A stretch of DNA of 64,000 bases from Leuconostoc rapi (GTDB lineage: Bacteria; Bacillota; Bacilli; Lactobacillales; Lactobacillaceae), in NCBI RefSeq assembly GCF_016908715.1, contig NZ_JAFBEK010000003.1:177130-241129 (forward strand), given 5' to 3'. The notes beneath the pieces were generated by a model. The model was not told the origin of the DNA, searched no databases, and saw only the letters and a list, made by a program, of their open reading frames with translations. Shown here one piece after another: positions 57,405 through 64,000 of this stretch; the first letter of the stretch is position 1, and each line of letters opens with the position of its first letter. The translations under genes and the position numbers were made by a program.

Positions 57405-58169
57405 ATGTTAGATTTTAGGTTAATAACTAAAAAAATTTTAAAACAAATCGTATTACGTTTAAAAATATTAAAATTAAAAAATTATACTAAAAGTTACAAC
57501 CGTCCAATAGTTGTCGATCATCATTTAAAACGGTATTTTAAGCATGCAAAACTAAAACGGATTGGAATTATCGGTGACAGTGTTTCCTTCGGCTTGAAGT
57601 CTACAATTAATTATGGCCATTATATTCAAAAAGTGACAGGGGCGAATGTACAAAATCTTGCTATTTCTGGCGCACATCTAACCGATAATGGCGTTAAAAG
57701 TATTTTTCAACAAGCGACACGTTTAAATAAATGTGATTTATATATTTTTCAAAGTACGGATGATGATTGGCTTGCCAACATCACAATTGGCAACAAACAC
57801 GATACCGCTAAACAGTCCTATTTAGGTGCTTTTTACCAGACTGTATTACAATTACGACGGTTAAATAGTCAAGCTAAGATTATTGTTTTAACAACGACTT
57901 ATCAAACACCAGTGTGGGGGAGTGTTGTCAGGCGAACTGATCTTACACACAATAAATTGGGATATAATTTACACGATTATATGGCAGCGGTAAAAAAGGC
58001 CTGTGTGGATTTGAATATTCCTTGCGTCGATTTAATGCGTAGCAGTCTGTTTACACCCAGCAACTCAGTATTTCGAGCAAAATATATGCCAGATGGTTTA
58101 CATCCAAATGAAGAAGGGCATCATATTATTGCCCTTGAAATCGGTAAAATTTATAAAAAATTAATATAA
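57405..58169 (+). CDS. SGNH/GDSL-family hydrolase
   Basis: The 254-residue predicted esterase or acetylhydrolase has block I IGIIGDSVSFG (nucleophile Ser near residue 60) and block V DGLHPNEEGH with catalytic Asp and His (about 231-234). The N-terminal 50 residues are very basic and AT-rich in coding, without a clear signal peptide, so it may be peripheral to the membrane. Ribosome site is weak (GAAAG), and a start-stop ATGTGA immediately precedes the ATG. It ends at a 19-bp inverted repeat shared with the lactonase gene. Substrate unknown. Confidence 0.85.
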   Translation: MLDFRLITKKILKQIVLRLKILKLKNYTKSYNRPIVVDHHLKRYFKHAKLKRIGIIGDSVSFGLKSTINYGHYIQKVTGANVQNLAISGAHLTDNGVKSIFQQATRLNKCDLYIFQSTDDDWLANITIGNKHDTAKQSYLGAFYQTVLQLRRLNSQAKIIVLTTTYQTPVWGSVVRRTDLTHNKLGYNLHDYMAAVKKACVDLNIPCVDLMRSSLFTPSNSVFRAKYMPDGLHPNEEGHHIIALEIGKIYKKLI

Positions 58170-58181
58170 AAGGTTAAAAAA

Positions 58182-58221
58182 TGCGACCATATTAACTTGT
58201 TGACAAGTTAATATGGTCGCA
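58182..58221. terminator. Perfect 19-bp hairpin between convergent SGNH and lactonase genes
   Basis: Positions 58182-58200 and 58203-58221 are perfect inverted repeats. The better U-tract is on the minus strand, so it mainly ends the lactonase transcript. Confidence 0.85.
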
Positions 58222-58239
58222 AAATGTTTTATTTGGTTA

Positions 58240-59271
58240 TTAATTTTCGAAAAGGACACGCACGCCTTCAGGAATCGTAAAATCTTTTTGTAAGAGCGAT
58301 AATTCACCTGATTGATTATCACGAGCATATAATGAAACGTTATCTGTATCTTGATTGGCAACGACTAAAAAGTTTTGCTTATCATTCCAATTCATATCAC
58401 GAGGAAAGGCGCCTTCAGTACTAATTAATTGAATACGTTCTATCTCTGCACCTTCATTAACAATTTTAAAGACCGCAATTGAATTGTGACCACGATTTGA
58501 AGCGTAAATAAATTTACCGTCGTTACTTAATCGTAATGCAGCTGAACCATTGTGCTGTGTCCAATCACTTGGGATGGTAGAAGCGGTCATAACATGTTCA
58601 AACGACCCGTCTTCATCGTTATATTTCAAAACACTCAGTAAGCTAGACAATTCACCGAGTGCATAAGCGTATTGACCGTCTGGTGAAAAACGAATATGGC
58701 GTGGACCAAATCCTTCCTCTGTATGAAAGCGCGTTGCTTCTGTCAATTTCCCCGTATCAGCAACATCGAATGTGATAATTTCATCTGTACCGAGATCAAC
58801 TGCAACCAAGCGGTTATCTGGTGTTAAGTTAGCAAAGTGAACATGTGATGAACTTTGTTCAGGTCGGGGGCCAGAGCCATTATTTTGCCATGTATCAACT
58901 AACGTTAAATTACCATCATCGCGAATTTTGTAAGATTCAACAGTACCACGATGGTAGTAACCGGCGAAAACCAATTGTCGTTTTTCATCAATGCCAATAT
59001 AGGCTGGTGCTGATCCCTCACTTAATTGCGCATCAATTTCAGCCAGGGGGCGTACTGAATTATCAAGTGTTACAAGGCCACCATGACCATCTCTATTTTC
59101 AACAGCGTAGATTTTATTTGCTTGAGACAAAGCCAAGTAAGTGGGATTTGTCAATTCGCCGATAAATGTTGGGTTTTGAAGTTGCTGTGATTCAGTATCT
59201 AGTTCAGCTTCGTATAGTCCTTGTGAAATACGTTTAGTATACGTACCAAATAAAATTTTATATTGTGCCAT
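58240..59271 (-). CDS. pgl: 6-phosphogluconolactonase (seven-bladed propeller type)
   Basis: The enzyme is predicted to hydrolyse 6-phosphogluconolactone in the oxidative pentose phosphate/phosphoketolase route, the main glucose path of heterofermenters. The 343-residue protein begins MAQYKILFGTYTKRISQGLY and shows YkgB/Pgl repeats: SSHVHFANLTPDNRLVAVDL, GFGPRHIRFSPDGQYAY, NGSAALRLSNDGKFIYASNRGHNSI and EGAFPRDMNW. Length fits the lactonase family (about 340). A TAAGGAGAG ribosome site precedes it. Confidence 0.92.
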   Translation of the reverse strand: MAQYKILFGTYTKRISQGLYEAELDTESQQLQNPTFIGELTNPTYLALSQANKIYAVENRDGHGGLVTLDNSVRPLAEIDAQLSEGSAPAYIGIDEKRQLVFAGYYHRGTVESYKIRDDGNLTLVDTWQNNGSGPRPEQSSSHVHFANLTPDNRLVAVDLGTDEIITFDVADTGKLTEATRFHTEEGFGPRHIRFSPDGQYAYALGELSSLLSVLKYNDEDGSFEHVMTASTIPSDWTQHNGSAALRLSNDGKFIYASNRGHNSIAVFKIVNEGAEIERIQLISTEGAFPRDMNWNDKQNFLVVANQDTDNVSLYARDNQSGELSLLQKDFTIPEGVRVLFEN

Positions 59272-59393
59272 TTTACTCTCCTTAATAAGCTACTTATATA
59301 ATAGCACAAATGTAAGGGTTTTCACAAGTTGAGAACCAGATTAAAATTTCGTATAATTAAACTAAGCGAACATTTGTTCAAAAAGAGGTAGCT

Positions 59394-60557
59394 ATGAAAT
59401 TTATTCATGCAGCAGATATTCATCTTGGCAATCCGTTTATTGGGTTAGATCAGCAATTACCTGAAGACTTGAAAACGATTGTACAACAATCGACTTTGAC
59501 AGCTTTTAAAAATTTGATTAATGATGCCGTGACACAAAAGGTTGATTTTTTAGTGATGCCAGGCGATTTATACAGTACGACTGTCAGTAGTCCTAAAATA
59601 CAAGATATTGTAAGCCAACAATTTGATCGCTTAAATACTGCCAAGATACCAGTATATTTAAGTTTTGGAAATCATGATTTCCAAGCGGATAAACAACAAC
59701 ATTTACCTTGGCCGCCTAATGTGCATGTTTTTAATCAAACAGTCGAAACAATTTATTTAACGCTAAAAACAGGTGAAAAAGTTGCATTGACAGGTTTTAG
59801 TTATCAAACGCCACGTCAAAATCAAAAAGTGATAGCAGCATTCCCGCTAAAAACAACGTTAGCTGATTATCATATTGGTTTGTATCACGGTGCGCTTGGT
59901 GTAGACGGGGATCCTTACGCACCCTTTACTTTGAGCGACATGTTAGCTAAAAATTATGACTATTGGGCACTAGGGCACATTCATGTCCGCCAAACACTAA
60001 ACCAAACGCCGTTTATTGGTTATTCTGGTGATTTACAGGGGCTTAACCGAAAAGAGGTTGGTACTAAGGGATATTATTTAGTTGAGTCAGAAAATCACAC
60101 ATTGGTGCCAAAATTTCGCAAAGCAGCAGCGATAATTTGGGAACAGGTGACACTAGAAGACGTTAAAAATGAGTCTGATATTATTAGTCAAATTGTAGCT
60201 TATCATGTAGATCAGATGACATTTTTATCAGTGGAAATTCTATCACATTTAGACGACGCGACTAGTCAACGAATTGCTAGTGGTATTACCATTGAAAAGC
60301 TTCGTGCTCAGTTACCTCAAAAATTATGGGTAGTTAGTTTACGTATACAACAAAAATTGTCGACAATGCTGGTCAAAGATAATATTGACCAAAAATATTG
60401 GCAAAAAGCATATGAAACAATATTGTCAGATTTTAATATATCAAATGATTTATCAAATCAAGCACCAATGGTTATTCGTGATTATTTTATGAGTCCTGAA
60501 GGAGATGAATTATTGCGCGCTAAAATGCAACAGTTGATACAGGCCAGAAGGGTGTAA
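59394..60557 (+). CDS. yhaO: YhaO-type metallophosphoesterase DNA repair exonuclease
   Basis: The 387-residue SbcD/Mre11-like calcineurin phosphoesterase has the phosphodiesterase motifs FIHAADIHLGNPF, MPGDLYS, FGNHDF, GLYHGALG and GHIHVRQ. The next gene encodes a Rad50-like ATPase starting three bases after this stop, so the two probably form a nuclease-ATPase complex. AAGAGGTAG is the ribosome site. It is shorter at the C-terminus than typical SbcD, consistent with the YhaO branch. Confidence 0.93.
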   Translation: MKFIHAADIHLGNPFIGLDQQLPEDLKTIVQQSTLTAFKNLINDAVTQKVDFLVMPGDLYSTTVSSPKIQDIVSQQFDRLNTAKIPVYLSFGNHDFQADKQQHLPWPPNVHVFNQTVETIYLTLKTGEKVALTGFSYQTPRQNQKVIAAFPLKTTLADYHIGLYHGALGVDGDPYAPFTLSDMLAKNYDYWALGHIHVRQTLNQTPFIGYSGDLQGLNRKEVGTKGYYLVESENHTLVPKFRKAAAIIWEQVTLEDVKNESDIISQIVAYHVDQMTFLSVEILSHLDDATSQRIASGITIEKLRAQLPQKLWVVSLRIQQKLSTMLVKDNIDQKYWQKAYETILSDFNISNDLSNQAPMVIRDYFMSPEGDELLRAKMQQLIQARRV

Positions 60558-60560
60558 CCG

Positions 60561-62927
60561 ATGATGAAAATAAAACAGGTAGTTATTAGTGGATTTGGAC
60601 GTTTGTCACAGCAACAATTCGATTTTACAGATGATTTTCAAGTTATTGTTGGACACAACGAATCTGGTAAATCAACTTTACGCGCATTCATTGTGGGAAT
60701 GTTATTTGGATTCCCCACAAAAAAGGGTCATACAAACGTCTATGATCCAAAGGATGGCAGTCAGTATGGGGGAAGTTTAGTAGCTGATTTCGATGGTACA
60801 GTTGTCCGGATTACGCGACTAGGGCGTACACAGTCTGAACTATCAATCACGTATCTTTCAAATCAAATAAGTGTGGTTGATCCAGAAAAGTGGTTATCAG
60901 AACATCTGGCACCACTCACTCGAGAGATGTTCGATCACATTTTTAATTTTAGTCAGCAAGACTTAGCAAAAGTATCGCAATTGAAGGCAATTGATTTACA
61001 AAAATTGTTGTTAAATATTGGCGCCGTTGGCAGCGAAGACTGGCTCGAAGTGACAAAAGATATTGAAAAACATGCCGATAAACAATTTGCACAAAGGACA
61101 ACAGGCAAAAGACCGTTGAACTTAGCTTCTAAGCAATATCAGATGCACGCTGATAGTTTAGCTACTAAAGGAAACGAAGTGACGGCTTATGTGTTAGCTG
61201 AAAAGCAAGTTTCTGAGTATGCTGAGAGTCTCCTTCAAAGTCAAGCAACTGTTCAGCGACTGACACATAAAATTCAGGATTTACATATTTTGGCCCAACA
61301 ATATCAACTGTACCAAAGTGCATTGGCATTAAAAGAACAACTTGATATTAATCGTGTCATTGTCTCAGATGCGGATATCGCCACTTTGCAACGTGTAGCC
61401 GTTATTTCTGATATGCATCACGAAAAATTAGCACAACTTGATGAGGCAATTCAAACACCAACAAAAGTGAGTAGGAACGAGAATGATGATCTGTCATCAG
61501 AGTTATCTGCCTTGCAGGTTAAAGCGCGTTATTTGAAAAATATAGTGGCTGATCGTGCCACGCTGTTAACAAAATTGCAACATCTCCAGAATAAATTCTT
61601 TCAAAAGCAACTGCCAGCCCCATTAACAGCTGATGAACGAAAGATAATCAATAATAAGGATGTCGCTTTACCCATTGCGGTGGTTGCTATTATTATTGGC
61701 ATCATTGCCTTCTTGACAATAAAACCATTAGTTATCATTGCCATATTGATGGGGTTTTATGCTTATTATTTATTTCAGTCACGTCAAAAACAACTGCACC
61801 GTATTCAATCACGGTATGGTGAAATGTCATTATTGGACATTCAATCAGTACAGGGGGCCATCAGTGAAGCACCTGAACAACAACAACAATTGACGAGACT
61901 AGAAACAGCTATTTTAAAAAACAAGGATCAGCTCATTTTACAACTTGAACCAATTGCCCAAAGATTTCAGGTAACGATGCAATCAGATGATTTTGAGGCT
62001 TTAATTGGACATCTTAACCGTCGAAATGATCAAGAACAGTTACGTTACCAAAATAAAACATTGTTGGCATCACAGGAAAACCAACAACGGTTAACTGATA
62101 TTAAGCAACATCAAACGCAATTGGCACAACAGCTTGAAACACGACAAAACATTTTGCAAAAGTATCATGTGACGAATGAAGAAGATATCGATCGTTTAAA
62201 ATTAGAAAATATTGATTATTTACGGAAAAAACAACGTTACGATGACCTGATGAAGCAAATTGATTCTGAAAAATTAGTCCAATTACGTCAAATCAAAAAT
62301 GACAATGATTTGCGGAAACAGACGTTGCTAACACAGCAAGAATTAGAAAAAAAACAGCAGGAAACGCTAAACATTCAAACAAAACTATCTAATTTACAAG
62401 CACAACAAAAGCAGCGAACAAGTGATGATGCCTTTTTAAGACAACAACAAGATCTGGCCGATGAAAGAACAGTTTTAATTGATCAATTTGGTGATTATTT
62501 AGTTGAAAAAATGGTTGTTAAATGGATTAATCACGCCTTGCAGTTAGCCTCTCAAAATAGATTTCCGAAAATGTCAAAAATGGCTATGATTTATTTTGAA
62601 AAATTAACTGGTGGTCAGTATGTCGCAATTAATTTTGTAAAAGAAGACTTAGTGGTTGTTAACCAAAAAGGTCAACAATTTAATGTGATAGAGTTGTCTA
62701 CGGGTACACAAGAGCAGCTTTATACTGCTCTGAGGTTAGCACTTAGTGATGTCATTTCAGACATTATTTCTTTGCCATTACTGATTGATGATGGTTTTGT
62801 TAATTTCGATGCACCACGTCGACAAATCATGTTGACCATCTTACAAGAAAACGCCAAGCAACAACAAATTTTTTATTTTACGACGTCAGATTTACATGTC
62901 GAAAAAATGAATATGATAAGATTATAA
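60561..62927 (+). CDS. yhaN: YhaN-type SMC/Rad50-like AAA ATPase
   Basis: The 788-residue protein starts MMKIKQVVISGFGRLSQ and has Walker A GHNESGKSTL (about residue 32) and the following LFGFPTKKG loop. Long coiled-coil arms rich in Gln flank the centre, and the C-terminal half has ELSTGTQEQLYTALRLAL (ABC signature) and PLLIDDGFVNFD (Walker B). In place of a zinc hook, two hydrophobic segments (about residues 368-408: LPIAVVAIIIGIIAFLTI, then VIIAILMGFYAYYLF) lie at the coil apex. This suggests membrane anchoring of the YhaO-YhaN complex. Confidence 0.92.
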   Translation: MMKIKQVVISGFGRLSQQQFDFTDDFQVIVGHNESGKSTLRAFIVGMLFGFPTKKGHTNVYDPKDGSQYGGSLVADFDGTVVRITRLGRTQSELSITYLSNQISVVDPEKWLSEHLAPLTREMFDHIFNFSQQDLAKVSQLKAIDLQKLLLNIGAVGSEDWLEVTKDIEKHADKQFAQRTTGKRPLNLASKQYQMHADSLATKGNEVTAYVLAEKQVSEYAESLLQSQATVQRLTHKIQDLHILAQQYQLYQSALALKEQLDINRVIVSDADIATLQRVAVISDMHHEKLAQLDEAIQTPTKVSRNENDDLSSELSALQVKARYLKNIVADRATLLTKLQHLQNKFFQKQLPAPLTADERKIINNKDVALPIAVVAIIIGIIAFLTIKPLVIIAILMGFYAYYLFQSRQKQLHRIQSRYGEMSLLDIQSVQGAISEAPEQQQQLTRLETAILKNKDQLILQLEPIAQRFQVTMQSDDFEALIGHLNRRNDQEQLRYQNKTLLASQENQQRLTDIKQHQTQLAQQLETRQNILQKYHVTNEEDIDRLKLENIDYLRKKQRYDDLMKQIDSEKLVQLRQIKNDNDLRKQTLLTQQELEKKQQETLNIQTKLSNLQAQQKQRTSDDAFLRQQQDLADERTVLIDQFGDYLVEKMVVKWINHALQLASQNRFPKMSKMAMIYFEKLTGGQYVAINFVKEDLVVVNQKGQQFNVIELSTGTQEQLYTALRLALSDVISDIISLPLLIDDGFVNFDAPRRQIMLTILQENAKQQQIFYFTTSDLHVEKMNMIRL

Positions 62928-62941
62928 AGAGAGGGAATCTT

Positions 62942-63889
62942 ATGACAAAACTATTAACGGAGTATCAAGATACTGAACACATTGATTCTTTTGCGGTACT
63001 TAAGAGTGCCGATATTCGTTTGACGAAAACAGGAAAAACCTACCTTAGTTTAGTTTTCTCCGATCGCTCTGGCGATTTACCTGGTAACCTGTGGGATGCA
63101 ACAGATGAACAAATTAAAACATTATTACCTGGAAAAATTGTACGGTTGCAAGGCGTCCGTGGTGCATATCAAGACAAGCCTCAGGTTCAAATAACTAGCA
63201 TACGTTTATCTAGTGCAGGAGAACCCGATAATCCAGCTGATTTTATGGTTCATGCGCCAATCAAAGAAGAGCAAATGAGTGATGAACTTAGTGATTTCAT
63301 ATTAATGATTACCAATCCAACATGGAATCGACTCGTACGAAAGCTATTTTCTACATATCATGATCAGTTTTTGCGTTACCCTGCTGCTAAATCTAATCAC
63401 CATGCGTTTGCTGGTGGGTTAGCGTACCATTCGTTATCCATTGCGAAATTAGCTCAAAACGTGGCAAGCGAATACCCACAACTTAATAAAGAGTTACTAA
63501 TAGCAGGCGCGCTTTTACATGACTTAGGAAAAACGATTGAGTTGTCTGGTCCAGTTGGCACGCAATATACGACTGCAGGTAATTTAATCGGACATATCAC
63601 TTTAATTGATGAACAAATTGTCTTGGCAGCTCATGAGCTGCACTTTGATTTACAATCTGAAGAGATGATTCTTATTCGTCATGTGATTTTATCACATCAT
63701 GGTTTATTAGAATATGGTTCACCAGTTCGACCTGCCGTTATGGAGGCAGAGGTGTTACACCAACTGGACGAAATGGATGCAAGTATCCAAATGATGTCCG
63801 TTGCTTTAGATAAAACAATGGATAATACTTTTTCTGACCGTATTTTTGGATTAGATAATCGTCGATTTTATAAAACATCATCAAAGTAA
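62942..63889 (+). CDS. yhaM: 3'-5' exoribonuclease YhaM
   Basis: The 315-residue protein has an N-terminal OB-fold (about 10-100; KTYLSLVFSDRSGDLPGNLWDA) and a C-terminal HD hydrolase domain with HHAFAGGLAYHSLSIAKLA and LLHDLGKTIEL. This matches Firmicutes YhaM, which trims RNA 3' ends. It has an AGAGAGGG ribosome site and is the third gene of yhaO-yhaN-yhaM. No terminator is visible before the adjacent IS element at about 63906, so the insertion may have displaced it. Confidence 0.94.
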   Translation: MTKLLTEYQDTEHIDSFAVLKSADIRLTKTGKTYLSLVFSDRSGDLPGNLWDATDEQIKTLLPGKIVRLQGVRGAYQDKPQVQITSIRLSSAGEPDNPADFMVHAPIKEEQMSDELSDFILMITNPTWNRLVRKLFSTYHDQFLRYPAAKSNHHAFAGGLAYHSLSIAKLAQNVASEYPQLNKELLIAGALLHDLGKTIELSGPVGTQYTTAGNLIGHITLIDEQIVLAAHELHFDLQSEEMILIRHVILSHHGLLEYGSPVRPAVMEAEVLHQLDEMDASIQMMSVALDKTMDNTFSDRIFGLDNRRFYKTSSK

Positions 63890-63905
63890 AAAAACATAAC
63901 CTAAG

Positions 63906-63931
63906 TGAAGTGAACCCCAATAGTTGGACAA
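63906..63931. mobile_element. Terminal inverted repeat of an IS3-family element
   Basis: The sequence beginning TGAAGTGAACCCCAATAG and ending TTGGACAA resembles IS3/IS150-type termini (5'-TG, then a CCC...AGTTGGACA core). It lies 17 bases after yhaM and just outside the end of a transposase frame on the minus strand. The element continues beyond the window. Confidence 0.65.
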
Positions 63932-63938
63932 AATAAAA

Positions 63939-64000
63939 TTAATTAACAGACTCAGTGGTGAGTTGCCGATATCGAATCGGCGACAGACCATTGAGTTTTT
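63939..64000 (-). CDS. C-terminal end of an IS3-family transposase OrfB (partial)
   Basis: On the minus strand the frame from the window edge reads KLNGLSPIRYRQLTTESVN and then stops at 63939-63941. The NGLSPIRYR motif is the typical C-terminal signature of IS3-family integrase-like OrfB (usually LKGLSPVEYR). Only about 20 codons are inside the window, so intactness cannot be judged. Confidence 0.75.
   Translation of the reverse strand, partial: KLNGLSPIRYRQLTTESVN

Noticed and set aside
1..64000. CRISPR arrays, rRNA genes, prophage or replication origin
   Set aside because: No regularly spaced repeats, rRNA sequence, phage structural genes or DnaA-box clusters were seen.

Overview
The window is a gene-dense, low-GC lactic acid bacterial chromosome segment, most likely Leuconostoc or a close member of the Leuconostocaceae. 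This is inferred from gene content and order, since no 16S gene is present. The supporting features are a ScrR-ScrA-ScrB-ScrK sucrose PTS locus, GlnR-GlnA, plsY divergent from parE-parC, the rimP-nusA-ylxR-ylxQ-infB-rbfA operon, hrcA-grpE-dnaK-dnaJ with CIRCE boxes, the yhaO-yhaN-yhaM nuclease set and a 6-phosphogluconolactonase that suits a heterofermenter.

Layout. 1-1600: cell-wall glycopolymer genes (end of a GtrB-like transferase, tagD, a GT2 transferase). 1.6-11 kb: riboswitch-controlled purine permease, cold-shock/Nudix operon, mtnN, ytpR-murC, a BI-1 family membrane protein and polA. 11-14.2 kb: glnR-glnA, yitT and a tautomerase. 14.2-19.6 kb: sucrose uptake and catabolism. 19.6-26 kb: an RNase H-like gene, ebsA, rluD, pyrR and a highly divergent carA/carB-like pair followed by a small unknown gene. 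26-36.7 kb: MFS exporter, Rsh (ppGpp), dtd, plsY, topoisomerase IV and pyrophosphatase. 36.8-46.6 kb: zinc-independent L33/S14, the nusA-infB operon, an aminotransferase, an EIIA-like protein and truB-ribF. 46.6-55 kb: heat-shock operon, def, yktA-suhB and typA. 55-57.1 kb: tRNA-Ser followed by a decayed stretch of three broken genes. 57.4-64 kb: SGNH hydrolase, lactonase, yhaO-yhaN-yhaM and the end of an IS3-type element.

Two things stand out. First, the genes after pyrR encode CarA- and CarB-like proteins whose catalytic residues are replaced (glutaminase Cys, His and Glu all changed; ATP-grasp metal ligands changed; second ATP-grasp domain missing). Both are nevertheless long intact frames, translationally coupled to an unknown 97-residue protein. 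Second, at least six genes (mtnN, pyrR, carA-like, relA, parC, ylxR) have a strong Shine-Dalgarno sequence separated from the start codon by a stem-loop. If the stem-loop is looped out, spacing becomes 9-15 nt. This suggests a recurrent class of split ribosome-binding sites. Two other genes (csp, yktA) share an identical leaderless promoter layout. All functional calls rest on motifs read by eye; no database search was run.
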